Under the pieces are notes generated by a model, which was given only the letters and a program-made list of their open reading frames with translations, was not told the DNA's origin and did no database searches. The translations under genes and the position numbers were made by a program. From contig NZ_JBBAXC010000001.1 of assembly GCF_037120725.1 (NCBI RefSeq), forward strand, positions 248,001 to 312,000: a stretch of 64,000 nucleotides of DNA, written 5' to 3'. Positions 8,141-16,196 of this stretch are shown in pieces. Origin of the DNA: Bacillus spongiae. GTDB lineage: Bacteria; Bacillota; Bacilli; Bacillales; Bacillaceae_K. The first letter of the stretch is position 1, and every line of letters starts with the position of its first letter.

Positions 8141-8944
8141 ATGGGTGAAGCGATTGTCATTACATCTGGAAAAGGTGGTGTCGGCAAGACGACTACAACT
8201 GCTAATGTTGGGACGGCATTAGCGTTGCAAGGGAAAAAAGTCTGTCTAGTCGACACGGACATTGGTTTAAGAAATTTAGATGTTGTGATGGGTTTAGAAA
8301 ATCGTATTATTTATGACCTAGTAGATGTGGTGGAAGGTCGTTGTAAAATTCATCAAGCACTTGTAAAAGATAAGCGTTTTGATGAAAGGTTATATCTGCT
8401 TCCTGCTGCTCAAACAAGCGACAAGACAGCTGTTTCTCCTGATCAAATGAAAACACTGGTCGAAGGGCTAAAGCAAGAGTATGATTATGTCATTATTGAT
8501 TGCCCAGCAGGGATTGAGCAAGGTTACAAAAATGCAGTTGTAGGTGCTGACAGAGCAATTGTTGTAACAACGCCGGAAATTTCAGCAGTTAGAGATGCAG
8601 ATCGAATTATAGGGCTATTAGAAAAAGAAGAAATTGAATCACCAAAATTAGTCATTAATCGAATTCGAACTCATATGATTGAAACAGGTGATATACTCGA
8701 TGTAGATGAGATTACGAACCATCTTTCAATCGATTTAATTGGTATTGTGGCTGATGATGATGGTGTAATCAAATCATCTAATAAAGGTGAACCGATTGCG
8801 ATGGACCCTAACAGTAAAGCGTCAATCGCCTATCGTAACATTGCACGCCGCATTCTTGGTGAATCAGTGCCTTTGCAGTCTTTAGAATTAAATAAAGCTG
8901 GTGTATTCACCAAAATAAAAAAGTTTTTTGGTGCTAAAGTATAA
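8141..8944 (+). CDS. minD: septum site-determining ATPase MinD
   Basis: 267 residues. The deviant Walker A motif SGKGGVGKTTTTANVG (about 9-24) carries the signature lysine of the MinD/ParA family, and VDTDIGLRNLD (switch I, about 38-48) and VIIDCPAGIEQG (about 117-128) follow. The C-terminus VFTKIKKFFGAKV is a basic amphipathic membrane-targeting helix. ATP-bound MinD dimers sit on the membrane and recruit MinC to the poles, where Bacillus uses DivIVA/MinJ in place of MinE. Start ATG 8141 follows AAAGGGGGG. A strong terminator follows. Confidence 0.97.
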   Translation: MGEAIVITSGKGGVGKTTTTANVGTALALQGKKVCLVDTDIGLRNLDVVMGLENRIIYDLVDVVEGRCKIHQALVKDKRFDERLYLLPAAQTSDKTAVSPDQMKTLVEGLKQEYDYVIIDCPAGIEQGYKNAVVGADRAIVVTTPEISAVRDADRIIGLLEKEEIESPKLVINRIRTHMIETGDILDVDEITNHLSIDLIGIVADDDGVIKSSNKGEPIAMDPNSKASIAYRNIARRILGESVPLQSLELNKAGVFTKIKKFFGAKV

Positions 8945-8953
8945 CATCAAACA

Positions 8954-8988
8954 CCCCCCGTTTCTTAAGCTTGAAGCGGGGGTTATTT
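8954..8988 (+). terminator. terminator after minD
   Basis: CCCCCGTTTC (8955-8964) pairs with GAAGCGGGGG (8973-8982) around an 8-nt loop, followed by TTATTTAT. It closes the mre-min operon. Confidence 0.88.
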
Positions 8989-9175
8989 ATGTATATATGT
9001 ATGAAAAGACATGAATATTTAATGGTAAACTAGTTGAGTTTAAATAGCACTTTACAGTTTTTTTAAAATGAAATGGAAATATTTTTTTCACGCGTGACCA
9101 TGTAATTGAGTAATTGCCACTTTACTTTTAATACTGAATCACTCAAAATAAACTTGGATAAAGAGGTGACAAGAG

Positions 9176-9604
9176 ATGACTGATAAAGTTTTAAGTACAA
9201 GGTGGTTTGGAATGGCACTGCAATCTTTAATAGTTCTGGCAGAAAATGAAGGGCTATGTCCTAGTGGAAAAATTGCAGAAAAGCTCGACTATAAATCAGC
9301 CTTTTTAAGAAAAATATTAACGCATTTAGTAAAAGCAGGTTTAATTCAAGCAAAAGAGGGAAGAGATGGTGGATATTCTCTAATGAAAGAGCCAGCAGAT
9401 ATTACACTTGCAGAAGTATATGATGCAATGAAAGCGGAACTTTTCCCAAAAGGATTTCTGGATGTGAGTAGTAAAGAGTGCTTTGCTCCTTCAACAAGAG
9501 TGGCATTATTTGAATTAAGGGACGAAATGGAAAGCTGGATAGTGCAAGGGTTAGAGCAAAAAACCATTGCTGATTTACTTGTTGAAAAAACGACATTAAA
9601 ATAG
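9176..9604 (+). CDS. Rrf2-family transcriptional regulator
   Basis: 142 residues with a winged helix of the Rrf2 type: TRWFGMALQSLIVLAENEG, the recognition-helix region KSAFLRKILTHLVKAGLI (about 42-59), and the wing AKEGRDGGYSLMKEPADITLAEVYDA (about 62-87). Fe-S-sensing Rrf2 members such as IscR and NsrR have three clustered cysteines after the wing. This one has only C101 (SSKECFAPS) in that region, so an Fe-S cluster of that kind is unlikely; redox sensing by a single cysteine, as in YwnA-like members, is possible. It starts at ATG 9176 after AAGAGGTGACAAG. It lies between minD and spoIVFA, where B. subtilis has no gene. The nitroreductase downstream is a possible target, but that is inference. 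Confidence 0.85.
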   Translation: MTDKVLSTRWFGMALQSLIVLAENEGLCPSGKIAEKLDYKSAFLRKILTHLVKAGLIQAKEGRDGGYSLMKEPADITLAEVYDAMKAELFPKGFLDVSSKECFAPSTRVALFELRDEMESWIVQGLEQKTIADLLVEKTTLK

Positions 9605-10036
9605 AATACTATATCTTCAAAAATAGATTAAAAAACAGGGGGACACCTAACTAATGGGCGTCCCCTAATAGGTTCAAAAAGTGGTGAATTCCCCATCTAT
9701 CATTTACCATTCAGACATAAATACATTGCATTTTTTCCAAGTCGATAAGACGGGTTTCCTCGTATACTTCTAATAAAATTTTTGCGCTTCACGATTTAGT
9801 GAGTCTCCTTCTAACCCTCTCGAATAACTACACGAGACCAATTCTTTCTCTATTTTTTGTTATAATTTGTTGAGTTTAAGATGGGCCTTGTTTTATGTGA
9901 ATTCTTAAATAATTAGTTAGGTAACCTATTCAAACCTAAAGAGGATAAATGAATAAAAAGATTGAGTGTCCCCATTATATCTTTTGAAAAAATCCTATGT
10001 TTAATCAAATCGTAACAATTAGTTTTTTTTACAAGT
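9605..10036. other. intergenic stretch between the Rrf2 regulator and the nitroreductase
   Basis: About 430 bp without a convincing gene. A hairpin (GGGGAC at 9639-9644 with GTCCCC at 9660-9665) follows the regulator but lacks a T-run, so it is at best a weak terminator. The rest is AT-rich with no frame longer than a few dozen codons and no good ribosome binding site. Confidence 0.5.
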
Positions 10037-10074
10037 AACTGTTCTTGACTTAAGAACAGTTTTAGCGTTATACT
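10037..10074 (+). promoter_or_regulatory. nitroreductase promoter with an overlapping palindromic operator
   Basis: A perfect 10-bp inverted repeat (AACTGTTCTT at 10037-10046, AAGAACAGTT at 10052-10061, 5-nt spacer) covers the -35 box TTGACT (10045-10050). The -10 box TATACT is at 10069-10074, 18 bp downstream. A further half-site, ACTGTTCAT, follows at the expected transcription start. A repressor bound there would block RNA polymerase directly. The repressor is not identified. Confidence 0.75.
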
Positions 10075-10112
10075 GTTCATGAAAAAATCACAGTTTTAAG
10101 GAGAGAAGAAAA

Positions 10113-10820
10113 TTGTCAAATAAAGCAATGAGTAATGAAGAATATTTAAATAAAGTAAAAGAACTTGATACAACGACAGAGAAACCAAAAGAATTAGATG
10201 ATATTGAATTTTTTACAGTGGCAAAGGAAAGAAGATCAGTTCGCCAATATGACCCTTCGTTTAAAATCGAAGAAAGTGAAATTCGAGATATTTTAGAAGT
10301 CGCAACCCAAGCACCATCTTCTTCCAATCTTCAACCATGGCGTTTTTTAGTTATTCAAGACCAGGCCGAAAAGGAAAGATTACTCCCAATCGCGAACAAT
10401 CAGCAACAAATAGTTGATGCTTCTGTTGTTATCGCAGTTCTTGGAGATATTCAAGCTTATAAAAATGCAGAACGCATTTATAGCGAATTAGTAAAAAATG
10501 GCTTAATGACTGATGAAATCAAGGATATGTATGTAAATAGTATCCTTCAAAATTATGGAACATTTCCTGCTGAGCGTTTGTCAAAAATCGCTATGATTGA
10601 CGGCGGACTTGTTGCCATGCAACTCATGCTTGCTGCTAAAGCAAAAGGCTATGATACAGTGCCAATGGGAGGGTATGAGGAAGATAAATTTATAGAAGCG
10701 TTTAATGTTCCAGAAAATCTTGAGCCTGTCATGCTTATTTCACTAGGAAAAGGCGCAAAAGCAGGGTTCCCTAAAACACGCTTACCTCTCGATGATATTT
10801 TAGAGTGGAATAAATTTTAA
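10113..10820 (+). CDS. nitroreductase-family FMN oxidoreductase
   Basis: A 235-residue nitroreductase-fold protein. The FMN-phosphate motif RRSVRQYDPSF is at about 38-48, the helix with the flavin-contacting APSSSNLQPWRFLVI at about 69-83, and a second flavin contact region at PMGGYEEDKFIEAF. Such enzymes are homodimers that reduce nitro compounds, quinones or flavins with NAD(P)H in the cytoplasm; the natural substrate cannot be read from sequence. The protein resembles the Bacillus YodC/YdgI/YfhC group. It starts at TTG 10113 after a strong AAGGAGAG (10098-10105). The operator at its promoter suggests induction by a chemical stress. It belongs to a small island absent from this place in B. 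subtilis. Confidence 0.88.
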   Translation: MSNKAMSNEEYLNKVKELDTTTEKPKELDDIEFFTVAKERRSVRQYDPSFKIEESEIRDILEVATQAPSSSNLQPWRFLVIQDQAEKERLLPIANNQQQIVDASVVIAVLGDIQAYKNAERIYSELVKNGLMTDEIKDMYVNSILQNYGTFPAERLSKIAMIDGGLVAMQLMLAAKAKGYDTVPMGGYEEDKFIEAFNVPENLEPVMLISLGKGAKAGFPKTRLPLDDILEWNKF

Positions 10821-10854
10821 TAGTAAGATTTATTATATAAATAGTAAGAATGGT

Positions 10855-10887
10855 GGCGCTCTCCTTCAAAGGAGAGCGCCTTTATTT
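10855..10887 (+). terminator. terminator after the nitroreductase
   Basis: A perfect 10-bp stem, GGCGCTCTCC (10855-10864) with GGAGAGCGCC (10871-10880), is followed by TTTATTT. Confidence 0.9.
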
Positions 10888-11063
10888 GTGTGGAAAAAAT
10901 ACACTTAGTTATATCATGTAATCTGTAGATAATATAAATGAATGGATAATAGGGCTTTTCTTTTTTTAGTAAGAACTAATAGAAGTACATTTATGATTAT
11001 AGAGACAGTTGCTAATCCTATATTTTAATTACCTATTTTTGTAAATATAATCATAATATTGTA

Positions 11064-11171
11064 TTGTTAACTGCAGCGTTTTTATTAATTGTTGGATATT
11101 TAAGTTATGCAATGTTTTCGGTTAAACATGAAAAATATGAAAATGAAATGAATAAAAAGAAAGAAAAATAA
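11064..11171 (+). pseudogene. remnant of a small membrane-protein gene
   Basis: A frame of 35 codons beginning at TTG reads as a hydrophobic segment (LLTAAFLLIVGYLSYAMF) followed by a charged tail rich in Lys and Glu, ending at TAA 11169-11171. There is no ribosome binding site. A separate ATG frame upstream, near 10990, stops before joining it. This looks like a small single-helix membrane protein broken by a frameshift. I do not recognise the family. Confidence 0.3.
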
Positions 11172-11173
11172 AA

Positions 11174-11210
11174 AAGAAGTATCTTATTATTTAAGATATC
11201 TTCTTTTTTT
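11174..11210 (+). terminator. terminator after the membrane-protein remnant
   Basis: AGAAGTATCTTA pairs with TAAGATATCTTCT (one extra base) and is followed by a run of seven T. Its presence supports the idea that a transcribed gene once ended here. Confidence 0.7.
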
Positions 11211-11251
11211 ATTGTAATGATTCCAAATTCATTAAAAAATTACCCTATATT

Positions 11252-11443
11252 TTATAAGCAATAACCTTGTTTTTTTGGACTATATGATAGGTTGTTAAAG
11301 AATATAATTTTTCCTGAAGAATAAATCTTCCACGCCGTTTCAAAAGGTACTACTCTAGCTCCACTAGGAGCACCATTTGAAGTATATTTCTTGAAATCAT
11401 AATCAACTCTTGTGGGGCTACCATCTGAACCAGTTGTGTGTGT
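11252..11443 (-). pseudogene. C-terminal fragment of an unidentified protein
   Basis: On the minus strand an open stretch of about 63 codons ends at TAA (11252-11254), with an in-frame stop just upstream at 11444-11446 and no start codon. It reads as ordinary protein, e.g. GSDGSPTRVDYDFKKYTSNG then ARVVPFETAWKIYSSGKIIF. The sequence is coherent but begins abruptly, so it looks like the tail of a gene truncated by deletion. I do not recognise the family. It lies in the accessory gap between minD and spoIVFA, with about 165 bp of AT-rich sequence separating it from spoIVFA. Confidence 0.4.
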
Positions 11444-11610
11444 TTACTTAGGGCATATCGGCTGTTATTTCTTTTAACGAAGATGACTATATATAAAGGT
11501 TTGTTACTTCCTCTCATTCTTACTAGTTATGTATCTTCTTTTATCTTCCTGACATATTGATGCAGGACAAGTCATACATTAGTACAAACTATTGGAAGGA
11601 ATGGTGAGGG

Positions 11611-12369
11611 ATGCGCAATCGATCAGATGAGATACGAAAGCAGATCGCTAAGAGAAGGAAGCATAAGTCAGGAAATTCATCTCTTAACAATGAATTAATC
11701 CCACCGGATGAAGAGCGCTATGGAGGAGAGCGTTTTTCTTCATACGTTTCTGAACCTCCAAATGAACCTCATCCCCTTTTTAACAAGGAGACCTTTTTGT
11801 TGAAAGTATTGCTCTCTGCTGTCATGGTTTTAACAGTAGGAATTCTTTATAAAAATGGCTCTCCGTCATTGGATGAAGCCCGGTCATTTGTCAGTACGAC
11901 AATGGAGAATGAATTTCAATTTGCGGCTGTTTCTGCTTGGTACGAAGATCAATTTGGAAAACCTCTTTCACTAATACCAAAGGACCCTTCTTCTAAAGAT
12001 GATCATTCAACTCAGCAAGATTTCTCTGTTCCCGCTTCTGGGAAAGTAATTGAAAACTTCCATCAAAATGGCAAGGGTGTTATGGTGGAAACAGGGTTGG
12101 ATGAAGAGGTAAAAGCATTAAAGGCGGGTTGGGTTGTCTTTGCTGGAAAGGATGATGAATTTGGCAATACGGTCATTCTACAGCATGAGGATAAATCTGA
12201 ATCTTGGTATGGGAATTTAGAAAATATTCAGGTCAATCAGTATACCAAAGTAGAAATTGGTAGCCCTGTAGGAAAAGTGAAAAATAATGATCAAAATGGT
12301 GAATTTTATTTTGCCATCAAAAAAGAAAATGGCTTTATCGATCCGATTCAGGTGATGAACTTTGAGTAG
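11611..12369 (+). CDS. spoIVFA: SpoIVFA, regulator of the pro-sigma-K protease
   Basis: A 252-residue bitopic protein. It has a basic N-terminus (RNRSDEIRKQIAKRRKHK), one membrane segment about 65-84 (FLLKVLLSAVMVLTVGILYK), and a C-terminal degenerate LytM/M23-like domain (about 140-250) without the zinc-binding H-x-x-x-D and HxH set. SpoIVFA holds SpoIVFB in an inactive complex with BofA in the outer forespore membrane until SpoIVB cleaves it. It starts at ATG 11611 after GGAAGGAATGGTGAGG. Its stop overlaps the TTG start of spoIVFB. bofC, another part of this checkpoint, lies 16 kb downstream in the window. Confidence 0.93.
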   Translation: MRNRSDEIRKQIAKRRKHKSGNSSLNNELIPPDEERYGGERFSSYVSEPPNEPHPLFNKETFLLKVLLSAVMVLTVGILYKNGSPSLDEARSFVSTTMENEFQFAAVSAWYEDQFGKPLSLIPKDPSSKDDHSTQQDFSVPASGKVIENFHQNGKGVMVETGLDEEVKALKAGWVVFAGKDDEFGNTVILQHEDKSESWYGNLENIQVNQYTKVEIGSPVGKVKNNDQNGEFYFAIKKENGFIDPIQVMNFE

Positions 12370-13228
12370 TGTGTGGCAAGTTTTAAAAAAAATTCACTTT
12401 CATCCGTTATTATGGCTTGTTGTGGGAATATCAATTTTAACGGGTTATTTTATTGATTTAGTCATTGTATTGAGCATATTAGTTGTGCATGAGTTAGGGC
12501 ATGGAGTAATGGCTCATGTATTGTCATGGCGAGTAAAAAGGATTTCTCTTCTTCCGTTTGGTGGGGTAGCTGAAATGGATGAGTATGGGAATCGAAGTAT
12601 GAAAGAAGAATTATTCGTTGTATTAGCAGGCCCTTTTCAACACATTTGGATGATGTTTTTCGGGTGGATATTCTTTGTCATGGGCTGGATTCCTCCTTAT
12701 TATTATGAAGCATTTATGATGTATAATGTGATGATATTAGTGTTTAACCTATTGCCTATTTGGCCATTAGATGGAGGAAGGCTGGTAAATATCACATTGC
12801 ATTCATTTTTTCCTTATATAGAGGCGAATAAATGGAGCATTCTAACATCTCTTGGTCTTCTTATATGTCTCAATCTATCTGTAATGTTCATGTTCCCCTT
12901 TCATTTTCATCTGTGGGTTGTGCTCAGCTTTTTATATGTTTCACTTTGGAGAGAATGGAAGCAACGAAAATATGCCCATATGAAATTTTTATTAGAACGT
13001 TATTATGGAAAGAAAACAAAAGTAACGAAACTAAAACCAATGAAAGTACAAAGTGAAGAGCTAGTTCTTACTGTTTTAGAACGATTTTATAAAGGGTATA
13101 AACATCCAGTTATTGTAATAGAAGATGGTCGCGAAGCGGGTAAACTTGATGAAAATGAATTGCTTTTTGCCTTTTTTGCAGATAAGCGTACGATGGCAAA
13201 AGCGAAAGACCTACTGTATCTTTATTGA
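12362..13228 (+). CDS. spoIVFB: SpoIVFB, intramembrane metalloprotease activating sigma-K
   Basis: A 288-residue polytopic S2P-family protease. The zinc motif HELGH is at 43-47 and the third ligand is the aspartate of PIWPLDGGR (D137), the positions known from B. subtilis SpoIVFB. A C-terminal CBS-like domain (about 195-288) binds pro-sigma-K and ATP. The protein clips the pro-sequence of sigma-K in the mother cell. The TTG start at 12362 lies inside the last codons of spoIVFA, so translation is coupled. A small terminator follows at 13279-13301. Confidence 0.96.
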   Translation: MSSVWQVLKKIHFHPLLWLVVGISILTGYFIDLVIVLSILVVHELGHGVMAHVLSWRVKRISLLPFGGVAEMDEYGNRSMKEELFVVLAGPFQHIWMMFFGWIFFVMGWIPPYYYEAFMMYNVMILVFNLLPIWPLDGGRLVNITLHSFFPYIEANKWSILTSLGLLICLNLSVMFMFPFHFHLWVVLSFLYVSLWREWKQRKYAHMKFLLERYYGKKTKVTKLKPMKVQSEELVLTVLERFYKGYKHPVIVIEDGREAGKLDENELLFAFFADKRTMAKAKDLLYLY

Positions 13229-13278
13229 CTAAGCTTGTTTTTTTTCTTACAGTAGATATGAATAAAGGTATAAAGGGA

Positions 13279-13301
13279 AACGAGCCTAGTTGCTCGTTTT
13301 T
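13279..13301 (+). terminator. terminator after spoIVFB
   Basis: AACGAGC (13279-13285) pairs with GCTCGTT (13292-13298) and runs into TTTTT. It is short, so some readthrough into rng is possible. Confidence 0.65.
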
Positions 13302-13323
13302 CTACTGAATAGTTTAACTAGTA

Positions 13324-14808
13324 TTGTTTGACATAGATGTAGACAGAAAGAAGTGGTTAAAAATCGATAAATTAATCGTAAATGCTCGTGGTAGAGAAAA
13401 GAGATGGGCTCATTTTCAATCAGGACAACTTGTGTCATGGGATTTCTTTCGAGATGAAGATCAATCAATTGTTGGCAATATTTACATAGGGGTCGTAAAG
13501 AAGATTGTACCAGGGTTAAATGCAGCGTTTGTAGATATCGGAATGGATAAGAATGGATATTTATATCGTGACGATATCGTCTCATTTGTTCATTACTCCG
13601 TTTCAGAAGAGGAAAAGCAAGCTATGTCAATAAGCAAGTTTCTTCATCAAGGAGAAAAAGTAATCGTCCAAGTGAAAAAAGACGGTAATGATATAAAAGG
13701 GCCTAAGCTCACTAACGTCATTGAGTGGACCGGAGATAAAGTAGTGTACATGCCTGAAGGAAAATATGTCGCTGTTTCAAAGAAGAAATCGGATGAGGAA
13801 AGAACGTTGTGGAAAGAAAGGGCTCAAAACTGGAAGCGGGCAGAAGAAGGGTTAATCATTAGAACAGAAGCTTTTGCTGCTACGGAAGATGAAGTGATCA
13901 ATGAACTTTTTCATTTAAGAGCTAAAAACGATGCTGTACTTGGACTTATGAATGACAAGAAACCTCCATATTTATTATATAAGCAAAACCCTTTCCTACA
14001 TTCAATTATGGAAAAAGGAAAAAACATTACTGAGGGTATGATTATCTGTGATGAATCTTCCTTTCTTGCTGAGATGAAAGACACCACTCAACTACAGCAT
14101 CTCGAATTTGAGTGGTATCCAAAAAATGAAGGGATATTTACGGAATTTTCTATTGAACGCGATCTTGAAAAATTATTTAAGAATATTGTTTGGTTAGATA
14201 ACGGTGCTTATATCATTATAGATAAAACGGAAGCTATGACTGTCATTGATGTTAATACAGGCAAATATACTGGAGAACAACGGCTGACAGATACCGCGTT
14301 TAAAACGAATGTAGCTGCTGCGAAAGTTGTGGCAGAACAAATTATTCTTCGTAACTTAAGTGGCATTATATTAGTTGATTTTATTGATATGAAGAGGAAG
14401 CATGAGCAAGATGAGGTGATGAAAACCTTCATTAAAAGCTTAGGAACGGATGATAAACGAACGAGAGTACTTGGTTTTACAAAGCTCGGCATTTTACAAA
14501 TGACTCGCAAAAAAATAACGCTAGATGTCTCCGATTCATTTACTACGGATTGCCCATCATGTTTTGGCAAAGGAAAGGTTTTGAGTGCTGAGAGTGTAGG
14601 ATATCGGCTAGAGAGAGAATTGTGGGAATACGAAAACAATGATGCCGGGACAATTGTAATTGAAACAACCAAGGAAGTGAAAAAAGCATTTTGTGGTGAG
14701 GAGAATACCCATTTGATTCGATTTCAACGGGTCATTGGTAAAATGATTAGCTTTCAGTTAACAGAAACAAAGGTACCATATTATCAAATTGTGCGAATAG
14801 TGGATTAG
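13324..14808 (+). CDS. rng: ribonuclease E/G family protein
   Basis: 494 residues. An S1-like RNA-binding segment (about 36-120, with GLNAAFVDIGMDKNGYLY) is followed by the catalytic domain with TVIDVNTGKYTG (about 304-315) and ILVDFIDMKRK (about 347-357), which hold the two metal-binding aspartates. The Zn-link CPSCFGKGK is near 408-416. RNase G endonucleolytically trims rRNA and mRNA. B. subtilis 168 lacks this family, but many other Bacillaceae have it upstream of rplU. The start is uncertain: the only in-frame option is TTG 13324, it has no clear ribosome binding site, and a stop lies just upstream at 13315. Homology proper begins about 18 residues later. Confidence 0.9.
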   Translation: MFDIDVDRKKWLKIDKLIVNARGREKRWAHFQSGQLVSWDFFRDEDQSIVGNIYIGVVKKIVPGLNAAFVDIGMDKNGYLYRDDIVSFVHYSVSEEEKQAMSISKFLHQGEKVIVQVKKDGNDIKGPKLTNVIEWTGDKVVYMPEGKYVAVSKKKSDEERTLWKERAQNWKRAEEGLIIRTEAFAATEDEVINELFHLRAKNDAVLGLMNDKKPPYLLYKQNPFLHSIMEKGKNITEGMIICDESSFLAEMKDTTQLQHLEFEWYPKNEGIFTEFSIERDLEKLFKNIVWLDNGAYIIIDKTEAMTVIDVNTGKYTGEQRLTDTAFKTNVAAAKVVAEQIILRNLSGIILVDFIDMKRKHEQDEVMKTFIKSLGTDDKRTRVLGFTKLGILQMTRKKITLDVSDSFTTDCPSCFGKGKVLSAESVGYRLERELWEYENNDAGTIVIETTKEVKKAFCGEENTHLIRFQRVIGKMISFQLTETKVPYYQIVRIVD

Positions 14809-14841
14809 TAAGTATAAATGCTGATAAATTAAAATGATATA

Positions 14842-14871
14842 TTGACACTCGGTATGTAAAAGTGATAAAAT
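14842..14871 (+). promoter_or_regulatory. sigma-A promoter of the rplU operon
   Basis: TTGACA (14842-14847) and TAAAAT (14866-14871) with an 18-bp spacer, just upstream of the L21 leader. Confidence 0.75.
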
Positions 14872-14879
14872 TTCTAATG

Positions 14880-14978
14880 TTATTGATTGTAGCACCTGTG
14901 CTACAACCGCACAATTCAGGTTATAAGTTTTTGCCGTAGCAAAACGCCTGTGATTGGCGAGTCTGAGTTTATAAGGAG
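14880..14978 (+). ncRNA. ribosomal protein L21 leader (autoregulatory mRNA element)
   Basis: Between the promoter and rplU lie GTAGCACC-TGTGCTAC (14888-14903), a central hairpin and GCCTGTGATTGGC just before the ribosome binding site. This arrangement matches the L21 leader described for Bacillales, where the operon's own ribosomal protein is thought to bind. Identification is from pattern and location; I could not compare it with a covariance model. Confidence 0.75.
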
Positions 14979-14987
14979 GTGCCATGT

Positions 14988-15296
14988 ATGTACGCAATTA
15001 TCGAAACTGGCGGAAAACAAATCAAAGTAGAAGAAGGTCAAGCAATCTACATTGAAAAGTTAAACGTAGCAGAAGGAGAATCTGTTACATTTGACAAAGT
15101 TTTATTCGTAGGCGGAGAAGATGTAAAAGTAGGAAGCCCACTTGTTGAAGGCGCTACAGTTACAGCGAAAATTGAAAAACAAGGTCGTGCTAAAAAACTT
15201 GTTGTTTTCAAATATAAGCCGAAGAAAAACTACCGTCGTAAGCAAGGTCATCGTCAACCATACACAAAAGTTGTGATTGAAAAAATCAACGCGTAA
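14988..15296 (+). CDS. rplU: 50S ribosomal protein L21
   Basis: 102 residues, identical in length to B. subtilis L21. It begins [17 protein letters not shown] and ends with the basic [17 protein letters not shown] tail that contacts 23S rRNA. ATG 14988 is preceded by AAGGAGGT at 14973-14980; the in-frame GTG at 14979 overlaps that site and is not the start. Its stop overlaps the next frame, where the ribosomal-processing protease Prp begins. Confidence 0.98.
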   Translation: MYAIIETGGKQIKVEEGQAIYIEKLNVAEGESVTFDKVLFVGGEDVKVGSPLVEGATVTAKIEKQGRAKKLVVFKYKPKKNYRRKQGHRQPYTKVVIEKINA

Positions 15297-15307
15297 TGGT
15301 GGTAGAC

Positions 15308-15649
15308 ATGATTAACATAGTCATTACTAAATCTTCCATTGATAGTGAAAGGATTACATCCTTTACTATGGAAGGTCACGCTAATTTTGCCGAACATGGT
15401 CAGGATATCGTTTGTGCCGGTGCTTCGGCTGTATCTATAGGTACCATTAATGCGATTGAAGAAATAACAGGTAAAGAGCCCGTTGTTTATCAATCACCTG
15501 ATGGTGGGTTCTTGCATTTTGAGCTTCCAGAAAGCCTTTCGGAAAAGGAAGATGAGCAAGTACAATTACTTCTAAAAGGTATGGTCGTGTCATTGGAAAC
15601 GATTCAACAAGATTATAAGAAATACATGAAATTAACCTTCAAACAATAG
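15308..15649 (+). CDS. prp: ribosomal-processing cysteine protease Prp (YsxB)
   Basis: 113 residues. The catalytic pair is visible: His in MEGHANFAEHG (about 22) and Cys in DIVCAGASAVS (about 34). Prp removes the N-terminal extension of L27 before its assembly into the ribosome; the substrate gene is the next one in the operon and carries the matching site. I chose ATG 15308 (MINIVITKS) because it matches the family start; the upstream ATG 15296 overlaps the rplU stop and would add four residues. Confidence 0.92.
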   Translation: MINIVITKSSIDSERITSFTMEGHANFAEHGQDIVCAGASAVSIGTINAIEEITGKEPVVYQSPDGGFLHFELPESLSEKEDEQVQLLLKGMVVSLETIQQDYKKYMKLTFKQ

Positions 15650-15952
<303 letters not shown>

Positions 15953-15965
15953 TCTTTTTAAGACG

Positions 15966-15998
15966 AACTCTAACCGGCTAACGGTTAGAGTTTTCTTG
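15966..15998 (+). terminator. terminator after rpmA
   Basis: A perfect 11-bp stem, AACTCTAACCG (15966-15976) with CGGTTAGAGTT (15982-15992), is followed by TTCTTG. Confidence 0.88.
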
Positions 15999-16196
15999 TT
16001 GTATAAAGGGGTTATTTGACAGTTACTTTGTAAGGTCGACCTTTTTATCATTACGTATTATCTTTTTTTAAGTCGAATAGTGAAGGATATATAATCGAAA
16101 GACTTTACTATTCGTGTTGTTTTTACCGAATGGGCGCACTAGTATTTTATTTCTGCTATACTTATGACAAAGAGAATTCGGTATAGGAGTGCAATA

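Noticed and set aside
9639-9665. Hairpin after the Rrf2 regulator as a terminator
   Set aside because: The stem is clear but is followed by AATAGG rather than a T-run, so I did not call it a terminator.
14208-14672. 154-codon minus-strand frame within rng
   Set aside because: It is antisense to the well-conserved RNase G catalytic domain and has no binding site.
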